Assembly: GCF_026151205.1 (NCBI RefSeq)
Contig: NC_087079.1
Span: 7,040,169-7,104,168 of the forward strand
Source of the DNA: Bolinopsis microptera
Taxonomy: Eukaryota; Ctenophora; Tentaculata; Lobata; Bolinopsidae
Direction: 5' to 3'
DNA length: 64,000 bases
The position numbers and the translations under genes are program-made. Of this stretch, positions 47,318-57,894 are shown piece by piece. The first letter of the stretch is position 1. The number at the start of each line of letters is the position of its first letter. Under the pieces are notes generated by a model. That model ran no database searches, was not told the origin of the DNA, and saw only the letters and a list, made by a program, of their open reading frames with translations.

Positions 47318-48770
47318 ATGGCTTCCCTAATACTCTCTGAATCTATGATACTCGAGTTCGAGCGAATCAAAAATTCACTAAACGCGATCGTATCAGAGTT
47401 TGATTTCGATACTAAGCTGCTGGGTAAGCCTCGCACGGCCGCCCTGCTGGGATCAGCTCAGTACGAGCCCAGCATCGTCCTCTCACCTACCAGCGATGAT
47501 ATCAATACTTTCTCTCCTGATCTCTCTTTCCCTGATATCCGCAAGAGGAAGAAGAGTTCGGACCACAATGATAGACTGTACAAATCGGAGAACGATATTA
47601 ATAAACTGTTTGAGATTCTGAGTTTGAAGAATAAAGCAGAGGAGTTGAAGAGTGGGAAGTTGAACCGGTACAGTTTAGGAAGTCAGCTCCAGTTTAACGA
47701 TCTTAACTCCTCATCTGATACCTTCGTGTCGGAGGGAAGTATTGGTTCCTTTACTTCTCAGCCGAATATCACAGACGAGGATAGAGTTGATGATACCCCA
47801 ACTCCCCAAAACAATGGAGGATTGCTGGAGGACGATCACGAGGACAATTATACTAATGACTCTCATATTAATGACTATAATAACTCAAATGTAAATAATT
47901 CTAATGAGGACAATACGGCGGTCAATAATTCTGACGGAACAGTTAACTCCTCCGGAGAGACTATCATCCCAGTAGATCAGGAGTATGACACAACCTTCGT
48001 GTTAGGTAGACTATCCGAACAGTTCCCAGATAAGTGCGGTATTGAAACTGAGGAGGAGAGTCTACATAACAAAAGTGCTGCCAGCCAGTGTGATTTCAGT
48101 GAGGAGTCCGACCAGGAGGAGTATGTTGAACCACCTCTAATCTTGCTGGATGGGAACTGTTCTGACACCTTGGAGACCGGACTGAGGAACCTCACTCTGA
48201 AACCGGAGGACATGTCCTTCCGTTCCAAGGCTAAGATGTTCGAGGTGTTCCAGGTAGATGGAGTGACTTACAAACGTCTTAAGAAAAAGGCAAGTTCAAC
48301 AGGTGACCTGGAAGACCGTCCAGCCTCTCCGGGAGAAGTTGAAATTGATAGCGCTCTTGTTGAACTTGACAAGGTTCTTGTTGAGGAATCTGCTCAGGAG
48401 ATTTGTGTTGAATACCACGACACAGAAGAGGAAGATGAACCCTTTATACTGCCTGAATCTCTAAACGCTGATATGGCTCGCGCTAGAAAACGCAAAAAAG
48501 TGAGGATCAAGCCGTCCCAGTGCTACATCCGTCACCCTTCAACTGTTATGGAGGAAGGGAACTATCCCTACATCTTGTGTCCAAAGCACTTACAGGACGG
48601 TGGTATGTCTGCTACGGTAGAGAACAATTGTCCGCAGTGTACAGATAATGCTGCTGCTGAGTTCGGAATATGGCCTCTAGTGAATGTGATGGAACAAGCA
48701 CGGGGCTCCACTGGGTTCCTGTGTGGACTGAGGGGGAGTAGTCTTAGTCTGGCTGATAGCTACTATCAAG
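47318..48770 (+). CDS. ctnnd: Catenin large acidic exon (alternative first coding exon?)
   Basis: 484 codons from ATG at 47318 to a donor CAAG|GTAGAA, phase 1 out, joining in frame to 48936. The protein is acidic with Asn/Asp/Ser-rich tracts. It has a basic patch (ARKRKKVRIK) that could be a nuclear signal and a Cys/His group (CYIRH ... LCPKH ... NNCPQC) that might bind zinc. No known domain is recognised. TAA at 47315-47317 lies directly before the ATG, and an acceptor (TTTCGCAG) lies at 47257-47264. Splicing in from exon 4 (phase 1) would reach TAG within about ten codons. The frame is therefore most simply the first coding exon of an alternative transcript, with 47265-47317 as 5' leader. 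The length and downstream phases argue that it is real. Confidence 0.72.
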
Positions 48771-48935
48771 GTAGAATAACTTCTGGGGTGTGGGAAGGGT
48801 AGAAAAGTCAAAAATTAACTAACCATGTTCGTTGATCAAGAAGAATATGATTTGATATTATGTTTTTAGGTGCCATCGCTTTTGTGTGATAACATTACGT
48901 CAGTCCAATTCGTGACTAACAGACTATTATTTCAG

Positions 48936-49018
48936 CTCTGTCTCCGCAACCGTGTCCCCAATCTAGAGGGTATGCGTCCTCTATGCCCTTCCTGGACGCT
49001 GAACACTATGTGGATAAG
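48936..49018 (+). CDS. ctnnd: Catenin small exon (after the 47-kb exon)
   Basis: 83 bases between TTATTTCAG and AAG|GTAAAT, phase 1 in and phase 0 out. It reads ALSPQPCPQSRGYASSMPFL then DAEHYVDK. Exact phase continuity with its neighbours supports it. Confidence 0.72.
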
Positions 49019-49266
49019 GTAAATGGCTAATTCCATTTTCTTCAGTGATACTTACACTCTGTATCATTGTGCGACAGGTTGAAGGTTGTCTGTATTATTT
49101 TTTCCTACCTTTTAGTTCCTAGGTAGTACCTTAGTTCCTACCTTTTAGTTCCAAGCCTCAACACAAACCAAAAATATATGAAGATTACAGCTTAATTGTG
49201 TAGAGGCCGTTGTACGTGATATTAGTATTATATTGTATTCGTAATAACCCCACTTTTCCCTCACAG

Positions 49267-49393
49267 AGAACGGGCCTGTCCCACTCTCCAATGAGCGAAT
49301 GTTCCAGAACCACGAATACCTCCCGGATCAGCCTTGCGAAACGAGCGATACACAACTCTCACCGTCACAACTCGGACGACCAGAGCCAACATG
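49267..49393 (+). CDS. ctnnd: Catenin small exon (Ser/His-rich linker)
   Basis: 127 bases between CCCTCACAG and CATG|GTGAGT, phase 0 in and phase 1 out. It reads RTGLSHSPMSECSRTTNTSR and on to ..HRHNSDDQSQH. It leads directly into the first Arm exon at 52121, which needs the same phase. The Ser/Thr/Arg-rich sequence suits a phosphorylated linker. Confidence 0.75.
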
Positions 49394-49500
49394 GTGAGTC
49401 CAATGTCTGCGGGCAGGAATCTTGTAAAGTTGTGTCGTGTTGGTGTCACGTGTATGTGTATTAATATGTATCATCTTGTGGTCCGATGACACTGCTGCGG

Positions 49501-49584
49501 CATTGTTCACCACCCCTGTGGCACTGTTCACCACCCCTGTGGCACTGTTCACCATCACTGCGGCATTGTTCACCTTAACTGTGG
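49501..49584. repeat. Four copies of a 21-bp unit
   Basis: CACTGTTCACCACCCCTGTG plus G is repeated four times with a few substitutions. The length is a multiple of three, so it stays open in frame, but it lies in an intron. Confidence 0.9.
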
Positions 49585-49775
49585 TAATGTGGTTTTACTC
49601 CCCCGGAAGTCGGAACTGCTGTTACGCAGTTGTGGTGATGGGCCTTTCATCATATATCTTTGAAATATCATGCAGGGGACAGCGTATTCACGTCATTCCA
49701 TCCAGTTCAACGCAAAATGTAGGCTTTTAGTCCTGAAAGTATAGCTTTTCCGCCGACTCGGTGTTTATCATAGTA

Positions 49776-49813
49776 GTCACCACCTACAACTAGTAGAAGT
49801 CGTAGGTGGTGAC
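49776..49813. repeat. 12-bp perfect hairpin
   Basis: GTCACCACCTAC at 49776-49787 and GTAGGTGGTGAC at 49802-49813 are exact inverted repeats around 14 bases. Confidence 0.85.
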
Positions 49814-52120
49814 AAAAATAGGCAAAAGGAAAACGAAAGAGAGGAAGCACATTATTTACCAGCTTGCTTCTATGCGACAAATATTAATATGCATAAAATT
49901 AACTATTTAAAACGAAAATCCAAAACAGTGCCAGAGCAGCTCTCCAAAAATACAAGTACACTCTGCTTTCTCTCCACAAAGAAGCAAAAATTCAATACAA
50001 AGTAAGATTAAAAAACCGATAGAAAGAGAAGGAATTTTACCGTCGGGCGGCTTTTATGTTCACAGTAGGGACGGCTTAATGCTTCACCAGTGGGCGTGTC
50101 CGGATACGTACCTTCACAAACAGGGATCTTGATAAATGTTGATGAGCTGATTCTAGGTTATGGTAATTCTATAATCTAGGTAGTATTTATAATTTTATAC
50201 TACCTATTAGTAGTTACGCTCCTGGTATCTGTCTTTGTTTCCGTTTGTTAAATTTGTCACATACTTACATCAGGAGAGTGTAGAATGAGTGTAAAATATT
50301 GGTCCCTCCCCCCTACTAAACTCTGATAATGCAGATATCGAGAGAGCTGTTATTGTCTCTATCATGTAAATGTAATGTGTGATTAACTGTTTATCTCATT
50401 GCCCATTCCCTGTGTGTAGTTAGTGGTATGCAATAATGTCGTTCCATTATTCATTGTGTCATATTTTCAACTATTGTGTAAACAAATGATTAATTGATTA
50501 ACATTAAGATTAATCTAACCGCCTCCCTGAAGATTACACACATTTCTCTTGAGTTCTGGGTACTTCCCGATTTGTCGCCCGACAGTGGAATTTTTGTCAT
50601 TCTTTGGATGGTAATTACATTTCAAGCCTGGATGATGCAACGATAACGACATTTATTATTTGCAACACTTTATTTTACCCTGCGACCCTTTCTACCTCTT
50701 GCCAGATAACCAGGAAATTATTGTTTGTAATACAGATAAAAATACCGCTGCCCGTTTCTTTTTAACTTTAACTCACGGCTATCTTTAAAAGTTTGACAGG
50801 TACAATTCACTTCCTCCCCGAATATATTACCTGCTCCCAGCTTGTTCGCATTAATCAGTGATACTGTGGGTAAAGTAGTCATATTACATGCTGCAGTTTT
50901 ACTTTCCCCGCTGCTTAGTCTTACCCTCTCACGATACCGCCACTTAAAACCCAATTTTCACATTGTTTTGTTGTGCTGTCTTTCGCTCTAAATTTATTAA
51001 AAAACGCTTCTGTTTTTAAGGGTGTTAAGTTGTTGTGTGGTTGTTTTAAAGCTGATTTAAATTTGATTTTCAGTTAATTTTTAAAATCTCGACACGGGTC
51101 AGGTCGGGAATCCCCAGAGTTGGTTTTTAGTTTGTTTGCTCTGTGGTTAGTTTCGTGTTTATAGAAAAGTTTGTCCGAAAACGCTTTTCGGTTTATCAAA
51201 GATGTATCTAAATTTAAGCTAGAGTTCATCGACGCTTTGTCTACAGTTTACGTAAAGGTTGTTGATGATTAATAAAGCTTGATAATAGTTGCAGAACGTT
51301 GTTATCATCTAACTATCAGTTTAGCGATCATTCCTTCAAAGGACGGGTTCCTGCTAGTTCCTTTAGAGGATGGGGTAGTTGTGGCATTTTCTTCAAGTTG
51401 ACATCATATCTTAAATTAGCGTATATAACATTAAATATTTGTCGCACCGAGCTTAAAGTTAATTAAAAGTATATCGGAGATTACATTAACTTGATCTAAA
51501 ATTGATCTAAAGTTGGTCTAGAAGGAGTAGAATGTTAGCGGGACTGCTCCCCCTTCTACTGTCAGCATGCGACTCACTTACATGGATCTGACAAACCTCA
51601 TCATTGCCGAGAAATGGCACACCCTCCGGTCCAACTCAAGTTGGTCAGGTTCGTCTACAGTTGATCTAGTTTTTCTAGAGTTGGTCTAGAGTTGGTCTGA
51701 GGGTAGTTTGTTTAAGTCATAAGTCGGGCATGTCTCATTGTGAGAGTGGGAGCTGGCTGCATCCGTACTTATTAGTAATGAGTTATCACATTACCTGGGC
51801 ACTCAGGTGTTTGGAACTGTGCTAATCATGCTAACACGTGACACAGTATATCTGGATGAATAGCCACCACACCACGCTAACGACCTAACGTGTGTACCCT
51901 AAACTAAACACCACACTAACGTGTGGACTCTAAACTTAGAACCAATGAAAAACATCTTACACATGATGTTATAAGTGATTGTATCTTGTCCACTGTTGAG
52001 GTTGTGTAAATGTGTGTAAAGTGTCCACTGAAATTTGTAGTTATTCCTCATTTGATTTCCTCATTATATCAGCAAATTAAGTATCTAATTTTGTTCCCTT
52101 CTAACCCTCCTTCCCCCCAG

Positions 52121-52262
52121 GTTCCTCCCACCAGGACCACATAGACCTGTCCCACATAATGCAGATACTAACCACCTCCACCAACGGTAAACTCCTCAGC
52201 ACTGCAGCTGGGTGTCTTCAACACATGGCTTACAACCACGACCATATGAAAGGGAGAATCAG
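52121..52262 (+). CDS. ctnnd: Catenin Arm exon (first Armadillo repeat)
   Basis: 142 bases, phase 1 in and phase 2 out, between CCCCCCAG and CAG|GTGGGT. It reads ..DLSHIMQILTTSTNGKLL then STAAGCLQHMAYNHDHMKGRI. This matches the start of the p120-family Arm domain, where the vertebrate pattern is a helix followed by SNAAAYLQHLCYRND and K.. at the same spacing. Arm repeats of this family bind the juxtamembrane region of cadherins. The family assignment is secure; the exact paralogue (p120, delta-catenin or ARVCF type) is not. Confidence 0.92.
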
Positions 52263-52837
52263 GTGGGTTTTTTATTTTAAAATTCAAATAAATTGTAAAT
52301 CAATGTATATTACAGTTACATTTTGCAAAAAACATGCTCTTCTCTGTGCCTGTTTTGTGTTCCATAGATAAGGCTATTTATGGTAGAGTTGAAATGTTAG
52401 GGAACTCAATAACATCATTGTGTTATCTCTAGTCTCTACCTTAAAATTAAATAGCGCTTATCAAAACCAAATGCTCGAATATTCGTGGCAACTGTTTTCA
52501 TGTTATAAACGGTTGTCACGGAAATTTGAGCATGTAATTTTTCTAAATTCATTCTGTTATCTGTCCTTTAAATAGCGCCTATAAACGGTTGCTACGGAAA
52601 TTTGAATATTTGTTTTCTCTGAATTTTTAAAGCCGACTGTTCGCGGTTGGATCAAATTTCAACAGCTCAAAGGTTTTAACTCAGCTCTAACCATGTTAAT
52701 AAGCCTCTCTTCAAATTAAATCAGATTGCGTCAAGTGATTTGAGCTTGAAGAAGCTGTTCTTTTTCAATCACCTTATCGCACATGATAACCTAATCCCGT
52801 ATAATATAAGAAAGCTTCTGACCACAAGTCTCCTCAG
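52263..52837 (+). other. Intron between Arm exons 1 and 2
   Basis: 575 bases. AT-rich phrases recur (TAAATAGCGC, AAACGGTTG.CACGGAAATTT near 52450-52600). It ends in GTCTCCTCAG. Confidence 0.75.
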
Positions 52838-52955
52838 GGATGTTGGTGGGATCCCCATCCTAGTTAGACTCCTGCAAGCAGAGGAGGAGGTTAGTCTCTC
52901 CGCTCTGGGTGCTCTCAGGAACCTGTCCTTCGGTCAGCAGAACAACATCAACAAG
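52838..52955 (+). CDS. ctnnd: Catenin Arm exon (second Armadillo repeat)
   Basis: 118 bases, phase 2 in and phase 0 out. It reads DVGGIPILVRLLQAEEEVSL then SALGALRNLSFGQQNNINK. It matches the family pattern G.P.LV.LL....EV...A.GAL.N.SFG....NK very closely. The donor AAG|GTTCGT is weak, which may allow regulated splicing at this point. In frame the natural continuation is the exon at 63565, which starts IAIKDAHGVP, giving the NK-IAIK junction typical of the family. Confidence 0.93.
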
Positions 52956-53597
52956 GTTCGTTGGAATCTTAATTTTTTAAATCTTTTCTATATTGATATC
53001 TTTTAAATATCTATAAGGAATGTGTTTTGAATTGATTTCAGGAATGATACAAGCCTAAATAGCAAATTTTCGTTGTTAACTTTTTAAAATAGTTCTTTCG
53101 TAGCGCGAACATGGTATGGTTATTAAACTTTACAAAAATTCTCCGACAAACATAATGAATTTTGTTTTTCTACGATCGCATCGATATTCGATAGGTTCAC
53201 TGTTTATGGTAACCACAATAACAATAAACCGGCGTATGTCCGGCTGCTTGTTAATAAGTGTCAGGTCTTGTCACCTCTGTGCGGTGTCAGTCAGTCTCTT
53301 CCATAGTGTGTATTAGGCGGGATCACATGCCCATCTCTATTGGCATGATGCCAGCTTGGTATGATCACGTGACTATGTTATAGGACCTTGATCTGCTCGC
53401 TAAATTGAGCTATCTGTTAAATGGGATCTCAATTAGAGAAGGTGATCTGCTATATGAGAACTGTGATTAACATGCTGCAAGTATAAAAACCAGAAACACT
53501 TTCATCGAATTATCATTCATTCGATATTACATCTTCTATCTTAACAACTAAAATAGTGTGAACAACTAACTACAACAACATCTCTTATCTTAACAAC
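52956..53597 (+). promoter_or_regulatory. Probable promoter and 5' UTR of the nested homeobox gene
   Basis: TATAAAAA occurs near 53483, about 115 bases before the homeobox ATG, in a position that would set transcription start near 53510. A TCACGTGA E-box lies near 53365. The leader between the two has repeated TTAACAAC and ACAACTA phrases. The assignment is by position only. Confidence 0.45.
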
Positions 53598-54455
53598 ATG
53601 AGTTCTTTCGAAGAGTACCTGAACAACTTATTTAGTCTGTCAACTCCTCCACCCAACCATCTCCCTAACTATCCTACACCAGTTTATCCTACACCAGTGT
53701 ATCCTACACCAGTGTATCCTACACCAGTGTGTCCTACACCTACATACCCTGTACCTTCTTACCCTACATCTTATCACTCTCTTGGATATTCCTACCTTTC
53801 TCCTGGATCCTACTATCCTGGTTCCTACCTAACTTTACCAGCTGAGACCCCCTACCAATACAGCATCAGCCCAGAGATTACCCCTCTGAAACCACCCAGC
53901 CCTTCAACCAGTCAGTACTGTAGTTTCTCCTCCACCAACACTTCCACTCTGGAGACACCTACCTTCACACCGGAACCTGTAGCTACCTCCACTCCTGCAT
54001 TTCCTCTGTCACCTAATCACGTCACCCCGCCCCCGACTCCAGGAAAACAGCAGATTAGCTCACCTCCCCGCTTCTTCTTCCCTCCAGACTTCTCCCTCCC
54101 AAACAGTGGTAACACGGAGGAAGTGCCCAGTGGAGCCCCACTCAGCAAACAGACCCCCTCCTCGTTCGGTAAAACTCAGAGACGGAGACGACACAGAACA
54201 AAGTTTACCATCTGCCAGACGTCCGCCCTTGAAGCTGAGTTCAGCGTCTGTTCCTATATCTCGGCTGAAAGGAGGAGAGAACTCTCGGAGGTACTGGGGA
54301 TTAAGGAGCTTACTATTAGAGTGTGGTTTCAGAACAGACGGACCCAGGAGAAGAAGAAGGAGAACAATCGTCCTACACACTCATCCTACACACCTAGTCC
54401 TACACACTCATCCTACACACCTAGTCCTACACATCTCTCCGGCTGGTCGTCATGA
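53598..54455 (+). CDS. Homeobox transcription factor, single exon, nested in the catenin intron
   Basis: 285 codons without an intron. Residues 1-195 are Pro/Ser/Tyr-rich, with five repeats of the form YPTPV near residues 25-45, a likely activation or interaction region. The homeodomain is residues 196-255 (54183-54362) and has R5, F8, L16, F20, Y25, W48, F49, Q50, N51 and R53, so DNA binding should be intact. Helix 3 reads ELTIRVWFQNRRTQEKKK. The RVWF.NRR..EKK pattern and the ALE..F..C of helix 1 recall POU homeodomains, but there is no POU-specific domain and residue 50 is Gln, not Cys. Family assignment is therefore open. The C-terminus repeats HSSYTPSPT. A TATA-like box at about 53483 and AATAAA at about 54546 frame a compact gene of about 1 kb on the same strand as its host. 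Confidence 0.92.
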   Translation: MSSFEEYLNNLFSLSTPPPNHLPNYPTPVYPTPVYPTPVYPTPVCPTPTYPVPSYPTSYHSLGYSYLSPGSYYPGSYLTLPAETPYQYSISPEITPLKPPSPSTSQYCSFSSTNTSTLETPTFTPEPVATSTPAFPLSPNHVTPPPTPGKQQISSPPRFFFPPDFSLPNSGNTEEVPSGAPLSKQTPSSFGKTQRRRRHRTKFTICQTSALEAEFSVCSYISAERRRELSEVLGIKELTIRVWFQNRRTQEKKKENNRPTHSSYTPSPTHSSYTPSPTHLSGWSS

Positions 54456-54545
54456 ACCAATATTGTGTAATTTTGGGATATATTGCGTGGATATTAAATG
54501 TTGAATCTTTATTTTATATTGGTGAATCAAGTTAACATATTGAAT

Positions 54546-54551
54546 TAATAA
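54546..54551 (+). terminator. Putative poly(A) signal of the homeobox gene
   Basis: AATAAA within GAATTAATAAATGTC, about 90 bases after the stop codon. Confidence 0.6.
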
Positions 54552-55494
54552 ATGTCATAATTTGTCATAAAGTGCAAGTCTCGCCATGGAGCCTCCAGCC
54601 TCATTACAGTAAGTTTCGCTTGACAAGTAATCCCCGACCTCATGACGTCACAACTCAAATACTCTCTCAGCTAATGGAGTTTCTAAGACTTTGTAGCACA
54701 ACATGACATCACCAGAGCCATTAGATAATGTCTTGCAACTGTGGATCCTTCCAGTGCCACTTGATGGTATTTTAGCGTGTTACAAATTGTTGGCATGCCA
54801 GACATCTATTATATTGTTTGTTTCGTGTGGAATTTAGCTCTATTTTCCGTGTTGTTTGTACTTATGATTTTAAGTTTAGATCAGAGTTCAAGTGAATTAA
54901 TTTTGTTAGTTCTTTGAGATAATATCTCGTAATCACTTTCCCCATTTGTAGATTTGTGTATATTTGCGTAATTATATCAGAACTTCCTCCCCCTCTGCGA
55001 TTACGTAACATGCGAACGGCCTATTTCCTCTTCGCTCTAATTGATACACCTGCATAAGATATTTGTAATAGCTTATTCGATTGTAAGGGCACGGGATCTC
55101 ATTATTGCCACAAAGAGATTACGTAGTCAAGGATCCCCTATTGCTCAACATCTTCCAAAATACTTCAATATAGCTGCAAAAATATATGACGTAATATTAG
55201 TTTTTATAACTCTGATACCTACACGTATTCATTCCACCACTCTCTCTCTCTCTCTTTTGCTTCCCGAAATAGCGTATCTTGCGATTATAGCTGAGATAAT
55301 GACACATAATTATCTCATTATGTCATTATCTCCAACTCTCTTACAGATAGCTAGTTGCTCCAGACTTAGCATCTGTCTTGTGTGTGTTTTATGTTGTTCT
55401 TTGTGTAGTGTGTGTGTACGCCTCTTAGAGTTCTTGTAAAATATCAGTTACATTGCGGAGGTTACTGTTCTCTTTCCGTCGTTCTAATCTATAA
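54552..55494. other. No gene recognised
   Basis: Intronic DNA between the homeobox gene and the 17-bp array; a (CT)n stretch lies near 55240. The open frame at 55041-55439 is not recognised. Confidence 0.5.
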
Positions 55495-56661
55495 CAGCCA
55501 CTGCGAAACAGCATCCACTGTGAAACAGCAGCCACTGTGAAACAGCAGCCACTGTGAAACAGCAGCCACTGTGAAACAGCAGTCACTGTGAAACAGCAGC
55601 CACTGTGAAACAGCAGCCACTGTGAAACAGCAGCCACTGTGAAACAGCAGCCACTGTGAAACAGCAGCCACTGCGAAACAGCAGCCACTGTGAAACAGCA
55701 GCCACTGCGAAACAGCAGCCACTGCGAAACAGCAGCCACTGCGAAACAGCAGCCACTGCGAAACAGCAGCCACTGCGAAACAGCAGCCACTGCGAAACAG
55801 CAGCCACTGCGAAACAGCAGCCACTGCGAAACAGCAGCCACTGCGAAACAGCAGCCACTGCGAAACAGCAGCCACTGCGAAACAGCAGCCACTGCGAAAC
55901 GGCAGCCACTGCGAAACGGCAGCCACTGCGAAACAGCAGCCACCGCGAAACAGCAGCCACCGCGAAACAGCAGCCACCGCGAAACAGCAGCCACCGCGAA
56001 ACAGCAGCCACCGCGAAACAGCAGCCACCGCGAAACAGCAGCCACCGCGAAACAGCAGCCACCGCGAAACAGCAGCCACTGCGAAACAGCAGCCACTGCG
56101 AAACAGCAGCCACTGCGAAACAGCAGCCACTGCGAAACAGCAGCCACTGCGAAACAGCAGCCACCGCGAAACAGCAGCCACCGCGAAACAGCAGCCACCG
56201 CGAAACAGCAGCCACCGCGAAACAGCAGCCACCGCGAAACAGCAGCCACCGCGAAACAGCAGCCACCGCGAAACAGCAGCCACCGCGAAACAGCAGCCAC
56301 CGCGAAACAGCAGCCACCGCGAAACAGCAGCCACCGCGAAACAGCAGCCACCGCGAAACAGCAGCCACCGCGAAACAGCAGCCACCGCGAAACAGCAGCC
56401 ACCGCGAAACAGCAGCCACCGCGAAACAGCAGCCACCGCGAAACAGCAGCCACCGCGAAACAGCAGCCACCGCGAAACAGCAGCCACCGCGAAACAGCAG
56501 CCACCGCGAAACAGCAGCCACCGCGAAACAGCAGCCACCGCGAAACAGCAGCCACCGCGAAACAGCAGCCACCGCGAAACAGCAGCCACCGCGAAACAGC
56601 AGCCACCGTGAAACAGCAGCCACCGTGAAACAGCAGCCACCGTGAAACAGCAGCCACTGTG
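55495..56661. repeat. 17-bp CpG-rich minisatellite, about 68 units
   Basis: The unit CAGCAGCCACCGCGAAA is repeated about 68 times with essentially no indels. Variants are C/T or G/A changes at its two CpG sites (CCGCG, CTGCG, CTGTG, CCGTG) and are grouped in blocks along the array. Because 17 is not divisible by three and the unit has no stop in any frame, long open frames of a 17-residue repeat occur on both strands. They are artefacts of the repeat. Confidence 0.96.
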
Positions 56662-57868
56662 TGTTATCGTTTACATTCCATTCTCCAATCTTTTCAGCGT
56701 ACTTTGTCCGGTGTGCTTGCTACATATTTGGTTGGAACTACATCCTTTCAGCACATTTCATGCTTGTCCCCCTTAGTCTGCTAATTAGCCCCCGTTTCAA
56801 CCCCGCCTGCATCATTCAGCACCATTCAGCACCCCTATATTACACGTACTGTTCTCTATTCTTGTATGTGTTATTCCAGTGCCTCATCCGTCCACTAAAC
56901 ATTCCACCCGGCCTAAACATTATAAACATATCCGAACGATACATGATGTATATTCTATTCTTATACAAATCAAATTCCACTGACTACTCCACATTCCTCA
57001 ATGTCCTGCCATGCCCCTCTGATCAGATTATCCTCATTACCATAACCTCTCTCTCGCCTTCTCACTCTCTCACTCTCTCTCTCTAGTGCTTCTAGTGTAG
57101 GATCTGAGATTTGAAATGCTGTTACTTCAAATCCGATTAGTTCTCCGGTCTCATTTTCTCTGCATGTTCCGGTGAATTTGTTGTCAGATTTGTAGCTACT
57201 ACTTTCATTGTGCCCGCTTATTATTATTGTTTAGTTGCTTATTTTTATCCGTTGACCCGTTTTTAAAACCTCGTGTTTATTTTAATTTCTCTGTTTTGTA
57301 ATATAACTCTCGTGATCATTAAGGTCTGCACATTCTTTTCCCATGCATTAAGCCATGCTCATGGTTCCTAGTTGGCACAAAATCAGGACATTTGGTGATG
57401 ATGAGTTCACTTAGTACAGATGATCTAGCCAGATAAGTAGACTTTAAACGATGTCATATTATTTGGAATACCTCCCCACAATACTGTTACTTAAGTAAAC
57501 ATGTTTTTTTACACGATGTTATTTACATTTTACACACCAAGTTGGCATGCCAACTGCCACCAACCTCTCACATCTTCTTCCTAATTAGGCCCTCCTACAT
57601 TGTTTAGATTTTTGTGAGTTCTGAATTTCTTACAGTGGGTCGTTTGCGGCCGCTTTAGTCAATTTGTGCCATTTTTCATCGTATTTTGTCCGTGATCACC
57701 TGATTTTGGCTGTTGTGCTCGCTTCTGAGCTCAAGCAGGAATTTAACAGGAATTCCGAATTAAGCAGGAATTTAACATGAAACTGTCCGATGGAACAATT
57801 TAATTGAAGTTGTCTAGACTAAATATACAACATCTGTAATGTGTATAGTAGTGTACGCCACTTGTAAT
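56662..57868. other. No gene recognised
   Basis: Intronic sequence with a (CT)n stretch near 57050-57085 and phrases such as GCAGGAATTTAAC repeated near 57735-57775. No coding signal. Confidence 0.5.
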
Positions 57869-57894
57869 GGGGGGGGGGGGGGGGGGGGGGGGGG
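57869..57894. repeat. Poly-G run of 26
   Basis: Twenty-six consecutive G, the same length as the run at 6656-6681; here not next to a satellite. Confidence 0.95.

Larger units (their letters stand above)
49394..52120 (+). other. Intron before the first Arm exon
   Basis: 2.7 kb holding the 21-bp minisatellite and a 12-bp hairpin (listed separately). Around 51480-51700 phrases such as GTTGGTCTAGA and GTTGATCTAG recur irregularly. No gene seen. It ends in a strong acceptor, TCCTTCCCCCCAG. Confidence 0.65.

Noticed and set aside
55425-56657. Open frames of 300-410 codons on both strands with a 17-residue repeat
   Set aside because: A 17-bp unit without stops is open in all frames; no unique protein sequence beyond short tails.
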